A stretch of DNA of 19,162 bases from JAXIHJ01 sp034189755. GTDB lineage: Bacteria; Planctomycetota; Phycisphaerae; SM23-33. The translations under genes and the position numbers were made by a program. Positions 1-7,159 of this stretch are shown piece after piece (within the stretch, counting starts at the first letter, position 1; the number at the start of each line of letters is the position of its first letter). The stretch covers positions 1-19,162 of the forward strand of contig JAXIHJ010000150.1 of assembly GCA_034189755.1 (NCBI GenBank), written 5' to 3'. Below the pieces are notes generated by a model. That model had not been told where the DNA came from, ran no database searches, and saw only the letters and a program-made list of their open reading frames with translations.

Positions 1-1
1 A

Positions 2-667
2 GTGTATCGTCTGGGCCCGGCCCATAGCATTGTTGTCCAGTCGGTCGAGTCCATGGGTGGGCTTCGTGCGTGGGAAAAGATATGTCGCATCCACGCCTCG
101 GCGGTTGTAACAACCTACGATGCTGACGGGCAGCCATATACAAATCGTCAGCAGCAAGTTATCGCTTTGAAGGACAGGACCATCACAGCCACCGCCTCAA
201 CCCCACAAGGTAGCTGGTCGGCTGTAGTCAAGAAAGATAAGCTGGGACGCCTGAACACCGTCGGCTTCGACGCCGGTGAGGAATTCCGAAACCGCGTCGA
301 ATCGTCTTTGGCGACGATTCTGCATCGTGTGGGCGGACCTGTTAACCTTCTGCTGGGCTGCGAACGGGTTGCCGGGGCGGTGCGATGCCGTTTCGGTGAT
401 AAGGAATCGATCCGCGTGCCTGTTGCAGGCGACGGGTGCTTCGCCCTTGCCTACTACTTTGACCCCGGCAGCGGAATGTTACAGTTCGTAACCAGCGACG
501 CCGACCGCCCGGGCCAGGTCGGCACCGTCACGAGCTACAGCTATGCGATGCAGCCTAACGGGTTGGTGTTCCCCCGGAAAATCCGCGTCACATGTGCGGA
601 CCAGGATAATCCGGCCAGCCGGAAGCCTGTCATGGAAGTGGAGTTCGCCGATATTCGCTTCGAGTGA
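2..667 (+). CDS. Hypothetical protein, 5'-truncated by window edge; possible exported beta-rich protein
   Basis: The reading frame is open from the first bases of the window, so the true start and any signal peptide probably lie upstream. The GTG at base 2 is only the first in-frame start codon visible. The 221 visible residues begin near a segment (VQSVESMGGLRAWEKI) of the kind that often follows a signal peptide in periplasmic proteins. They continue as alternating polar/hydrophobic stretches with many Gly, Thr and Val, suggesting beta structure. A block near the C-terminus (YYFDPGSGMLQ, then GLVFPRKIRV) recalls LolA/LolB-like lipoprotein-carrier folds, but this is an impression, not an identification. 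No catalytic motif or transmembrane segment is visible. It ends 49 bp before the next gene in the same direction. Function unknown. Confidence 0.6.
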   Translation: MYRLGPAHSIVVQSVESMGGLRAWEKICRIHASAVVTTYDADGQPYTNRQQQVIALKDRTITATASTPQGSWSAVVKKDKLGRLNTVGFDAGEEFRNRVESSLATILHRVGGPVNLLLGCERVAGAVRCRFGDKESIRVPVAGDGCFALAYYFDPGSGMLQFVTSDADRPGQVGTVTSYSYAMQPNGLVFPRKIRVTCADQDNPASRKPVMEVEFADIRFE

Positions 668-716
668 AATCGAATTTGTCTTTCGTCGCGTCTGACGTAT
701 ACACTTCAATAGGACT

Positions 717-1499
717 ATGAGCCTCGATATCAGCCACATTCTGAACGGATGGTCGTATAAACCAGGCGAGGTTACCGCTCGGCGGGTTCGGGGCGACGAC
801 GGCCGGGATAAGATCCAACTGCGCCTGGACCTGGGGTTGTTACAGATGGAGGCGTCGGGCAGGCCTGACGGGCAACGGCCACACGGCTGCGAAAGCCTAC
901 TGGCACACTACCAACAGCAGTTGCAACGGCATCGAGAAGAGCACAGCGGCGACGAGGTTTTCGTGCTGGATGAGCAGGCCTGCGAGTTACTGCGGGCCGA
1001 GGCTGTCATGTATTACCACCGCTACCTGGCCGAGTTCATCCTGGAAGATTTCAAAGCGGTTGAGCGTGATGCCATGCGAAACCTTCGCCTGATGGACTTC
1101 TGCAAGGCCTACGCCGCCGAGGAAGCCGATCGACACATTCTGGAACAGTATCGCCCGTACGTAATGATGATGTGCGTGCGGGCAAGGGCGAGGATAGCCC
1201 TTGGCGAAAACAGACCCAAGGCGGCCTTGGCCGCTCTGAAAACGGGCATCGAGGCCATTGGGCGGTTCTATCGCCGCACCGGCCGAGAGGAGCTGGTTGA
1301 AAAATCCGGCGAGATTATTGTCCTCCAGGCGATGGCCAAGGATGTAGAGGCCCGTATCCCGGTCGATCCGGCCCAGCGCCTACGCAAGCAGCTCGATAAG
1401 GCAGTCCAGGCGGAACACTATGAAGAGGCCGCAGCCATCAGGGATCGTCTTCGCCGGATGACCGGAGAAGACCAACGCCCGATGCCTCCGATTATATGA
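717..1499 (+). CDS. UVR-motif (UvrB/UvrC-type) domain protein, function unknown
   Basis: This is a soluble, largely helical, charged protein of 260 residues with no signal peptide. Residues about 222-248 (RKQLDKAVQAEHYEEAAAIRDRL) form a textbook UVR motif, the helical hairpin by which UvrB and UvrC interact and which also occurs in ClpC/McsA-type proteins. The rest (about residues 90-210) is helical, rich in Tyr, Arg and Ala, and may form a TPR-like bundle (RARIALGENRPKAALAALKTGIEAI resembles one helix pair). There are no helicase or nuclease motifs, so it is not UvrB or UvrC. The start is the ATG at 717; an AGGA lies only two bases upstream, so initiation there is not strongly supported. The gene precedes the thiC riboswitch but ends before its promoter, so co-regulation with thiC is unlikely. 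The role is probably protein-protein interaction, but the partner is unknown. Confidence 0.8.
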   Translation: MSLDISHILNGWSYKPGEVTARRVRGDDGRDKIQLRLDLGLLQMEASGRPDGQRPHGCESLLAHYQQQLQRHREEHSGDEVFVLDEQACELLRAEAVMYYHRYLAEFILEDFKAVERDAMRNLRLMDFCKAYAAEEADRHILEQYRPYVMMMCVRARARIALGENRPKAALAALKTGIEAIGRFYRRTGREELVEKSGEIIVLQAMAKDVEARIPVDPAQRLRKQLDKAVQAEHYEEAAAIRDRLRRMTGEDQRPMPPII

Positions 1500-1511
1500 C
1501 CGTTGACGGCC

Positions 1512-1540
1512 TTGTTTGCACGATGTGGCTGTGCTAGAAT
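1512..1540 (+). promoter_or_regulatory. Candidate sigma-70-type promoter for the thiC leader
   Basis: TTGTTT (1512-1517), a 17-bp spacer and TAGAAT (1535-1540) precede the TPP aptamer. The -10 matches TATAAT at five of six positions; the -35 keeps only the TTG. Predicted transcription start is near 1547, just upstream of the aptamer at about 1551, which is the expected geometry. An alternative -35 (TTGACG, 1503-1508) lies too far upstream (26-bp spacer). Confidence 0.45.
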
Positions 1541-1550
1541 AAAATACAAG

Positions 1551-1660
1551 TTCGCTAGGGGCGTTCCGACAGTGTCGGGACTGAGAGGACCCTTGGAACC
1601 TGACCAATAAATCTTGCCGGCCGGCACGGCGGTGAGGTGAGTTGCGTAGGGAAGTGGACG
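1551..1660 (+). promoter_or_regulatory. TPP (THI-box) riboswitch aptamer upstream of thiC
   Basis: The conserved TPP-aptamer blocks occur in the right order. AGGGGC lies in the 5' strand of P1/P2. A P3 hairpin is formed by CCGAC...GTCGG, followed by CTGAGA (1581-1586), the pyrimidine-binding loop. ACCCTTGGAACCTGA (1589-1603) and GCGTAGGGAAG (1644-1654), the pyrophosphate-binding side, follow. The P4 arm between CTGACC and GGTGAGTTGC is longer than in compact examples and contains its own GC-rich hairpin (TGCCGGCCGGCACGGC). The location directly upstream of thiC fits the known role: binding thiamine pyrophosphate to turn off thiamine synthesis. The motif match and the neighbouring gene make the call nearly certain; the exact edges are approximate. 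Confidence 0.93.
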
Positions 1661-1695
1661 GCTATCTCCGGGAAGTTTTCGCGTGGGATACTCCG

Positions 1696-1720
1696 GCCGC
1701 TACCGAGCGGCTTGCTTTTT
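1696..1720 (+). terminator. Intrinsic terminator in the thiC leader (probable riboswitch expression platform)
   Basis: A perfect 6-bp stem, GCCGCT (1696-1701) and AGCGGC (1706-1711), closes a 4-nt ACCG loop and is followed by TTGCTTTTT. It sits about 40 nt past the aptamer and 80 nt before the thiC start, which suggests transcription attenuation by the riboswitch. I did not find a clear anti-terminator pairing, so the switching mechanism is inferred. Confidence 0.65.
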
Positions 1721-1802
1721 GCGCGGATAGTAAAATGAACATAACCGCCACCGCCTAAAAAGGCCTTTCGCATCGGCAACCGCAGCCGAAGCAGGATAAG
1801 CC

Positions 1803-3107
1803 ATGACACAATATCAACAGGCACAAGCCGGCATAGTTACGCCTCAGATGCAGCGGGTTGCCGAGCGCGAGGACATCGCACCGGAGCGAATCCGCGATGA
1901 GATTGCCTCCGGCCGGCTGGTAATACCCGCAAGCCGCCTGCACCTGGCAGGGACCGGCAACGGCGGCATAAAGCTCGACCCGATCGCCATCGGCCGGGCC
2001 GTTACCGCCAAGATTAACGCCAACCTCGGCACCTCGCCGGTCAGCAGCTGCAAGGAGCAGGAACTCATCAAGCTCCGATGGGCCGTCCGATACGGCGCCG
2101 ACGCGGTAATGGACCTGTCAACCGGCGGCGATCTGGATGAAACTCGCGAGTATCTCATCGCCAACACCTCCGTACCGGTCGGCACGGTGCCGATCTACTC
2201 GATGATCGTCGCCAAGCCTGTCGAAGAACTGACCTGCGACGACATCCTGGCGACGATCCGCAAGCAGGCCGCCCAGGGTGTGGATTTCTTCACCATCCAC
2301 GCCGGGCTGCTTCGTAAGCACCTGCCGCTTGCCACAAATCGCAAGATGGGCATTGTCTCGCGGGGCGGCAGCCTGCTGGCGAAGTGGATGATCCATCACG
2401 GCCGGGAAAACCCGATGTACGAGATGTTCGACGAAATCAGCGACATCATGCGCGAATACGACGTTACGTGCTCGCTGGGCGACGGCCTGCGCCCCGGTTG
2501 TCTGGCCGACGCATCCGATGAGGCCCAGTTCGCCGAATTGGATACGCTGGGCAAGCTGGTGCGGCGGGCACGCGCAGCCAGCGTGCAGGTTATCGTCGAA
2601 GGCCCCGGCCACGTCCCGTTCGACCAGATCGAGATGAACATGAAGCGGCAGGAGCAAGTCTGCGACGGGGCGCCGTTCTACGTGCTCGGCCCGGTGGTTA
2701 CAGACGCGTTCCCGGGCTACGACCACATCACTTCAGCCATAGGCGCGACGGCGGCGGCGTACTACGGGGCGAGCTTCCTGTGCTACGTTACCCCGGCCGA
2801 GCACCTGTCGCTGCCCGACCCGGAGGACGTCAAGGCCGGATGCATCGCCTACAAGATCGCCGCACACGCCGCTGACGTCGCCCGAGGCCTGCACAACGCA
2901 CGCGACTGGGACGACCAAATATCAAATGCCCGAGCCGAGTTCAATTGGGACAGGCAGTTTGCTTTGGCATTCGACAGTGAAGCTGCACGTCAAATCCGCC
3001 ACAGAGATATGGACGAGGATGCCGATTACTGTTCCATGTGCGGCCGCGACTGGTGCGCGATGCGACTGAGCAGGGAAATTAAGGAACACACCGCCCGGAA
3101 GTCGTGA
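1803..3107 (+). CDS. thiC: Phosphomethylpyrimidine synthase ThiC
   Basis: ThiC is a radical SAM-type enzyme that converts 5-aminoimidazole ribotide to HMP-phosphate, the pyrimidine half of thiamine, in the cytosol. The protein has 434 residues, the usual size of the shorter bacterial/archaeal form; the E. coli type is longer at its N-terminus. Visible signatures are HHGRENPMYEMFDEI, CSLGDGLRPG, EGPGHVPFDQIEMN and the C-terminal [4Fe-4S] motif CSMCGRDWC, with cysteines at 410, 413 and 418 in the family's CX2CX4C spacing. The start is the ATG at 1803, preceded by AGGA at 1793-1796. The gene stands alone behind a TPP riboswitch and terminator, so it should be repressed by thiamine pyrophosphate. 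No other thiamine gene is adjacent. Identification is secure. Confidence 0.98.
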   Translation: MTQYQQAQAGIVTPQMQRVAEREDIAPERIRDEIASGRLVIPASRLHLAGTGNGGIKLDPIAIGRAVTAKINANLGTSPVSSCKEQELIKLRWAVRYGADAVMDLSTGGDLDETREYLIANTSVPVGTVPIYSMIVAKPVEELTCDDILATIRKQAAQGVDFFTIHAGLLRKHLPLATNRKMGIVSRGGSLLAKWMIHHGRENPMYEMFDEISDIMREYDVTCSLGDGLRPGCLADASDEAQFAELDTLGKLVRRARAASVQVIVEGPGHVPFDQIEMNMKRQEQVCDGAPFYVLGPVVTDAFPGYDHITSAIGATAAAYYGASFLCYVTPAEHLSLPDPEDVKAGCIAYKIAAHAADVARGLHNARDWDDQISNARAEFNWDRQFALAFDSEAARQIRHRDMDEDADYCSMCGRDWCAMRLSREIKEHTARKS

Positions 3108-3113
3108 ATTGAC

Positions 3114-3142
3114 CCCCAGGATTCGCTTCGCTCATCCCGGGG
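3114..3142. repeat. Palindromic repeat, 9-bp stem with TCGCTTCGCTC core
   Basis: CCCCAGGAT (3114-3122) and ATCCCGGGG (3134-3142) pair with one G-T wobble around the 11-nt core TCGCTTCGCTC. It begins six bases after the thiC stop. No T-run follows, so it is not a normal intrinsic terminator. The same core, inverted, recurs 54 bp further on with a completely different stem. Confidence 0.75.
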
Positions 3143-3186
3143 CGTCTACATCAAGATGGAAGACAATTGTTGACATGCAAAAGAAG

Positions 3187-3215
3187 CCCGACCTTGAGCG
3201 CAGCGAAAGGTTGGG
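3187..3215. repeat. Second palindromic repeat, 9-bp stem with GAGCGCAGCGA core
   Basis: CCCGACCTT (3187-3195) and AAGGTTGGG (3207-3215) pair with one wobble around GAGCGCAGCGA (3196-3206), which is the reverse complement of TCGCTGCGCTC. Stem length, loop length and core match the repeat at 3114-3142, but the stem sequence is unrelated. It lies 41 bp upstream of the PAP2 lipoprotein start. Confidence 0.75.
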
Positions 3216-3256
3216 GTATGCTCTGCAACACACCGGAACCACGAAGGAATGTGATA

Positions 3257-4261
3257 ATGAAACGGATTATTACAACGGCGCTGCTGAGTTGTATGATTCT
3301 TGCAAGCGGATGCTCCAGATTCCACGCACCTGATATTCAGCCGGCACGGCAGCGGTACCGGCTGTCCCAATCCCATACCCTGGCTGCGGCGCCGCAAACG
3401 CCGAACAAAGCCACCACTCGCACCGATGTCGTGGGCGACCGTCTCACCTGGCTGGCGATGGGTCAGCATCTAGCCGACGGTTCCGCCCAAATGGAAACCA
3501 AGCCGCCCCACCAGTCCGGGCCAGTTGCGTGGCGTAAGCGTCACGGGCCGGCTTACCCGGCTGATTTCTGGCGAAGCTTCGGCCGCGACGCCAAAGAATT
3601 CCCCGTCACGGTCTGGGACGACACGAAGGCAACATTTACCAATCCGTTCAGCCTGGTCTTGTTCGGTATGGCCGGAGTGGCGGGGTTGACTCTGCGAGGG
3701 GCAAATGCCGACGACAAGGTCGAGCGGCATTTTAACAGGAACGGCTCGCAACTGAACACCGAGTTCGACGGCATCGGCGGCTTGTTCGGCAGCCCGGCGT
3801 TTCACTTTCCCTTAGCCGGGGCGATGTACCTGACAAGCCTCGCACGAGGAGACACCAAAACCTATGAGGTCTCCAAGACGCTTCTAAACGCGCTGACCAT
3901 CAACGGCCTGACCACGATGGCCTTGAAACTTACCTTCAACACCGAAAGCCCGAACGGCGACAAGTTCGGCTGGCCCAGCGGGCATACCTCCAGCTCGTTT
4001 TGCCTGGCTACCGTGATGTACGAAGAATACGGGCCGCTGGTCGGCCTGCCGCTGTTCGCATTCGCCAGCTTCGTCGGCTACGAGCGAATCGACGCGCGCA
4101 ACCATGATTTTTCCGACGTTATTTCCGGCGCGCTCATCGGTGTCGCAATCGGCCACGCCGTCGCCAAGAACCACAAGTTCAGGCTCCTGGGCATGAAGGT
4201 AATCCCCTACGCCGACCCCGAGCGCGGCGCGGTCGGGCTTGCGCTGACCAAACAGTGGTAA
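3257..4261 (+). CDS. PAP2-family phosphatase with lipoprotein signal peptide
   Basis: PAP2 enzymes remove phosphate from lipid phosphates or related substrates such as undecaprenyl pyrophosphate or phosphatidic acid. The 334-residue protein starts at the ATG at 3257, which has AAGGA eight bases upstream; an in-frame upstream start at 3167 would place the signal peptide inside the protein. Residues 1-19 (MKRIITTALLSCMILASGC) form a lipoprotein signal with Cys19 as the modified residue; the residue at -3 is Ala rather than the preferred Leu. The catalytic motifs lie near the C-terminus: a Lys-rich segment before PSGH (240-243), then R277-x5-H283-x3-D287. All catalytic positions appear intact. 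Hydrophobic stretches near 129-150, 190-200 and 260-310 suggest membrane contact. Many PAP2 proteins are polytopic; a lipid anchor is less usual and suggests a periplasmic or outer-membrane position. The substrate is unknown. Confidence 0.88.
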   Translation: MKRIITTALLSCMILASGCSRFHAPDIQPARQRYRLSQSHTLAAAPQTPNKATTRTDVVGDRLTWLAMGQHLADGSAQMETKPPHQSGPVAWRKRHGPAYPADFWRSFGRDAKEFPVTVWDDTKATFTNPFSLVLFGMAGVAGLTLRGANADDKVERHFNRNGSQLNTEFDGIGGLFGSPAFHFPLAGAMYLTSLARGDTKTYEVSKTLLNALTINGLTTMALKLTFNTESPNGDKFGWPSGHTSSSFCLATVMYEEYGPLVGLPLFAFASFVGYERIDARNHDFSDVISGALIGVAIGHAVAKNHKFRLLGMKVIPYADPERGAVGLALTKQW

Positions 4262-4289
4262 GCACTCTTCAAATAGCCGCAGAAAATTT

Positions 4290-4319
4290 CAAGCCACCCC
4301 AAGCCGCCCCAAGCAGGAC
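4290..4319. repeat. Short 10-bp direct repeat (about 2.5 copies) between convergent genes
   Basis: CAAGCCACCC (4290-4299) and CAAGCCGCCC (4300-4309) are followed by a partial third copy, CAAGCAGGAC (4310-4319). It fills most of the 60 bp between the convergent PAP2 and acyltransferase genes. No terminator hairpin is evident here. Confidence 0.55.
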
Positions 4320-4321
4320 CG

Positions 4322-5254
4322 TTACGCGATTCCGTCTTTAGGCTTCGTGCCGTCGGGCCTGTGCTTCCATCGCCGGTGAACCCACAGGTACTGCTCCGGA
4401 CAGACACGGATAATCTGTTCCAGTGCGGTGGTGTATTCCTGTGTAATCCATCGCATCGGGTCGTCTTTTTCGGCCCATTCGCGTGGGTGGATTATCCGGC
4501 GGACGCCGATCTCGAAGTGGTAGTCGTTATCCAGCCGGCGGCCGTAACCGACAATAATCGGCACCTCGTGCCGCATCGCCATCAGCGCGATCGACTTAAA
4601 GGTGCTGGCCGGCCGACCGAAAAAATCCACAAAAACGCCTTTCCGCCCGGCGTCCTGGTCGGCCATGAAACTAACATAGCCGCAGCTCTCAAGGATGTGG
4701 TCCATAAGCTTGGCTGCGCCCTTTTTGTCGAGTATGCTAAGCCCTTTTTGTTCCCGAACGCCCAGGATGAACTCATTGAGATAGGGGTTGTCCAGCGGGC
4801 GGGCTACTGCGTAGCCCTCAAAACCCAGGGCCGCCAGCGTATAGCCGACGATCTCCCAGTTGCCGAAATGCCCCGTAACATAGATCAGGCCGGTCTTTCG
4901 CTCAGTGAGCAGGCGGAGGTTGTCAGCCTGGTCGACCAGCCTTACGTGCCGCCGCCATCGTGCCGGCGTAATCAGGCGGGTCGTGAACATCGCCTCCATG
5001 GCGACTTTTGCCAGGCTTCGCATGGACGCCTGGGCGAAGCGGCGGCATTTTTCATCAGGCCAGTCGGGAAAACTGCGCCGAATGTGCCCAAGCGCACGGC
5101 GGCGGTAACTGCCCACCCAACGGTAGCCCAGATTGCCCGCAACCCGTGCGATCCGGTAGTTCAGCCGCAAGGGAAACATGTGCAAAAACATCGCCGTCAG
5201 GCGAACGGCCAGGTACACCAAGTAATCGAGATATGGGTTGCGCGGTTTTGCCAT
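4322..5254 (-). CDS. LpxL/HtrB-family lysophospholipid (lipid A-type) acyltransferase
   Basis: This family adds a secondary acyl chain to lipid A precursors at the inner face of the cytoplasmic membrane; some members acylate other lipids. The 310-residue length is typical. The N-terminus has a hydrophobic segment (residues about 10-30) for membrane association. The catalytic HX4E motif is HFGNWE (129-134). Further family blocks are DQDAGRKGVFVDFFG (199-213) and the C-terminal YLWVHRRWKHRP (289-300). The start is the ATG at 5254; no Shine-Dalgarno sequence precedes it because a repeat arm begins only seven bases upstream. It lies downstream of proS on the same strand with 73 bp of repeat between them. 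lpxD and lpxI elsewhere in the window support a lipid A role. Substrate and position (LpxL versus LpxM versus another acceptor) cannot be decided from sequence alone. Confidence 0.9.
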   Translation of the reverse strand: MAKPRNPYLDYLVYLAVRLTAMFLHMFPLRLNYRIARVAGNLGYRWVGSYRRRALGHIRRSFPDWPDEKCRRFAQASMRSLAKVAMEAMFTTRLITPARWRRHVRLVDQADNLRLLTERKTGLIYVTGHFGNWEIVGYTLAALGFEGYAVARPLDNPYLNEFILGVREQKGLSILDKKGAAKLMDHILESCGYVSFMADQDAGRKGVFVDFFGRPASTFKSIALMAMRHEVPIIVGYGRRLDNDYHFEIGVRRIIHPREWAEKDDPMRWITQEYTTALEQIIRVCPEQYLWVHRRWKHRPDGTKPKDGIA

Positions 5255-5261
5255 AGCAATA

Positions 5262-5333
5262 GGTTAGAGGTTAGCGGTGATGCTCCGCGTATGCGGAGAT
5301 TCTGCCGTTCACTCTAATTTCTCGCCTCTAACC
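5262..5333. repeat. Heptamer inverted-arm element between proS and the acyltransferase gene
   Basis: The left arm is three 7-bp units: GGTTAGA (5262-5268), GGTTAGC (5269-5275), GGTGATG (5276-5282). The right arm, in opposite orientation, is CGTTCAC (5306-5312), TCTAATT (5313-5319), TCTCGCC (5320-5326) and TCTAACC (5327-5333). The outer AGGTTAGAGG (5261-5270) and CCTCTAACCT (5325-5334) are perfect complements. A hairpin CTCCGC-GTAT-GCGGAG (5283-5298) sits between the arms. The proS TAG stop (5328-5330) lies inside the outermost right unit. Confidence 0.75.
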
Positions 5334-7067
5334 TTTCGTCGTCGGTTCCTGTTTCATCTCGTTTAGAATGTTCAAGGCTTGTGTAACCGCTTCGGGCGCG
5401 TTGACCGGCGTGGGCTTTTCATCCGTCCGCCGTTTGAGTTCGACCTTGCCTTCCTTCAGACCTCGCTCACCGACGACAACACGAAGCGGAATACCTACAA
5501 GGTCGGCGTCCTTGAACTTCACGCCGGGGCGCACGTCGCGGTCGTCCAGCAGCACCTCGGCGCCGGCAGCGGCCAACTCGTCGTAAATACGCTCGGCGGC
5601 GTCGCATACCTCGGGCTTATCGTTGTTCAGGGGGATAACAAGCACCTCAAACGGGGCTATGCTGATAGGCAACATGCAGCCGGCGTCGTCATGGCCGGTT
5701 TCAATCGCCGCGGCGATGATGCGGTTGATACCGATGCCGTAACAGCCCATGATGCACGGCTGCTCTTTGCCGGCCTCGTCCAGGAAGGTCGCGCCCAACT
5801 GCTTGCTGTACTTCGTGCCGAGCTTGAATACGTGCCCGACCTCGATACCGCGGGAAAATTCCAGCGGCTTGCCGCCGTGAGTGTCGCCGGCGACGGCGTT
5901 GCGGATGTCGGCGACGATTACGTTGTTGCCTTCAAGCGGGAAGTCCCGGCCGGGCACGACGTTTTTGACGTGATAATCCGTCCTGTTCGCACCCGTAACG
6001 CCCGCGCCCATTGCCGCCACGGCATGGTCGATGACCAAATGTACCTTAGTCTTCAGGCCGATAGGCCCCGCAAAACCAACTGCTGCGCCGGTGATGTCCT
6101 GAATCGTCGATTCGCCCGCCAGCTCAAGCTGCAACGCGTCGACTGCCCGCCGGAGCTTGCTTTCGTTCAGTTCGTGGTCGCCACGCACCAGCGCTACGAG
6201 TGTTTTCTCGCCTGATGAGTATACAAGCGTCTTAATCATCTGTTCGGGTTTGGTCTTGAGGAATTCGCAGACCTCGTCAATGGTCCGCTTGTCGGGCGTA
6301 TGGATTTCCTCCATTGGTGGTACGGGCGTCTCGCCCGTGCCACAAACCGCATCCACCTCCGCCTTTTCGATATTCGCCGCGTAGGAGTAATCTTCGGTGT
6401 GGACGATAACATCCTCGCCGGCTGCACACGGAACCATGAACTCGTGCGACGCAGCCCCTCCGATCGGCCCGCTCTCGGCCTCGACGACGACGTAGCTCAG
6501 CCCGCAGCGGTCGAAGATGCGGCGGTAGGCGTCGTACATCTTCTGATAGGACGCATCCAGGGCTTCGACGGTCGCGTCGAAGCTGTATGCGTCTTTCATG
6601 ATGAACTCCCGGCTGCGGAGCACGCCGAACCGAGGGCGGAACTCGTCGCGGAACTTCGTGCCGATTTGGTAGAGGTTGACCGGCAGTTGCTTGTAGCTGG
6701 AGATTTCCGCAGCCACCAGCGAGGTAACGACCTCCTCGGCCGTCGGCGCCAGCGCGTTTTCGCGCCCGTGGCGGTCTGTGAAGCGGCACATGGTCTGGCC
6801 GTAGTCGGTTTCGCGGCCGGTTTGCCGCCAAAGCTCCAGCGGCTGAAGGACAGGCATGAGGATTTCCTGCGCGCCGGCGGCGTCCATCTCCCGGCGGACT
6901 ATTTGCGAGACCTTCCGCAGCATCCGCAGGCCCAGCGGCAGATACGTGTACGTGCCGCTGGCGAGCTTGCGAATAAAGCCCGCACGAATCATCAACTGAT
7001 GCGAAGCAATCTCCGCGTCAGCCGGAACCTCCTTCACCGTCGGAATCAAAAGTTGCGAGCATCTCAT
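5328..7067 (-). CDS. proS: Prolyl-tRNA synthetase (bacterial type with editing domain)
   Basis: ProS charges tRNA-Pro. I choose the ATG at 7067 (579 residues): GGA of AAAAAAGGACCCGAC lies at Shine-Dalgarno distance and the protein then begins MRCSQLLIPTVKEVP, as in the family. A TTG at 7094 would add nine Lys-rich residues encoded by that ribosome-binding site. Class II motifs are visible: FRDE at 139-142 with the following RPRFGVLRSREFIMKDAYSFD, and motif 3 CYGIGINR ending at 449. A YbaK-like editing domain (about 215-385) lies between motifs 2 and 3, and an anticodon-binding domain ends the protein. Two oddities are seen. Residues 243-251 (GTGETPVPP) are encoded by a 12-bp-stem palindrome at the edge of the editing domain. 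The stop codon lies inside an inverted-repeat arm. Upstream is the divergent YhaM-like gene. Confidence 0.97.
   Translation of the reverse strand: MRCSQLLIPTVKEVPADAEIASHQLMIRAGFIRKLASGTYTYLPLGLRMLRKVSQIVRREMDAAGAQEILMPVLQPLELWRQTGRETDYGQTMCRFTDRHGRENALAPTAEEVVTSLVAAEISSYKQLPVNLYQIGTKFRDEFRPRFGVLRSREFIMKDAYSFDATVEALDASYQKMYDAYRRIFDRCGLSYVVVEAESGPIGGAASHEFMVPCAAGEDVIVHTEDYSYAANIEKAEVDAVCGTGETPVPPMEEIHTPDKRTIDEVCEFLKTKPEQMIKTLVYSSGEKTLVALVRGDHELNESKLRRAVDALQLELAGESTIQDITGAAVGFAGPIGLKTKVHLVIDHAVAAMGAGVTGANRTDYHVKNVVPGRDFPLEGNNVIVADIRNAVAGDTHGGKPLEFSRGIEVGHVFKLGTKYSKQLGATFLDEAGKEQPCIMGCYGIGINRIIAAAIETGHDDAGCMLPISIAPFEVLVIPLNNDKPEVCDAAERIYDELAAAGAEVLLDDRDVRPGVKFKDADLVGIPLRVVVGERGLKEGKVELKRRTDEKPTPVNAPEAVTQALNILNEMKQEPTTKG
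6317..6343. repeat. In-frame palindromic element inside proS
   Basis: GTGGTACGGGCG (6317-6328) and CGCCCGTGCCAC (6332-6343) form a 12-bp stem with a single wobble mismatch and a 3-nt TCT loop. Read on the proS strand it gives GTGETPVPP, residues 243-251. It falls in a linker just before the HTPDKRTIDEV segment that opens the editing domain, where length variation should be tolerated. The frame is maintained on both sides. Confidence 0.8.
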
Positions 7068-7123
7068 GTCGGGTCCTTTTTTCTTCTTTTCCAAAGGTCA
7101 GAGACTACCGCCGAAAAGATACA

Positions 7124-7152
7124 TTTTCAACCGTAGCCGTCGGCGGTACAAT
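7124..7152 (+). promoter_or_regulatory. Candidate promoter implying a leaderless YhaM-like mRNA
   Basis: TTTTCA (7124-7129), a 17-bp spacer and TACAAT (7147-7152). The -10 matches consensus at five of six positions and ends seven bases before the ATG at 7160. No Shine-Dalgarno sequence is seen before that ATG. If the promoter is real, transcription would begin at or next to the start codon. Confidence 0.4.
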
Positions 7153-7159
7153 CGCGGCC

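Noticed and set aside
3109..3333. A 74-residue frame between thiC and the PAP2 gene
   Set aside because: It crosses both palindromic repeats and overlaps the PAP2 signal peptide in another frame; no ribosome-binding site is present.
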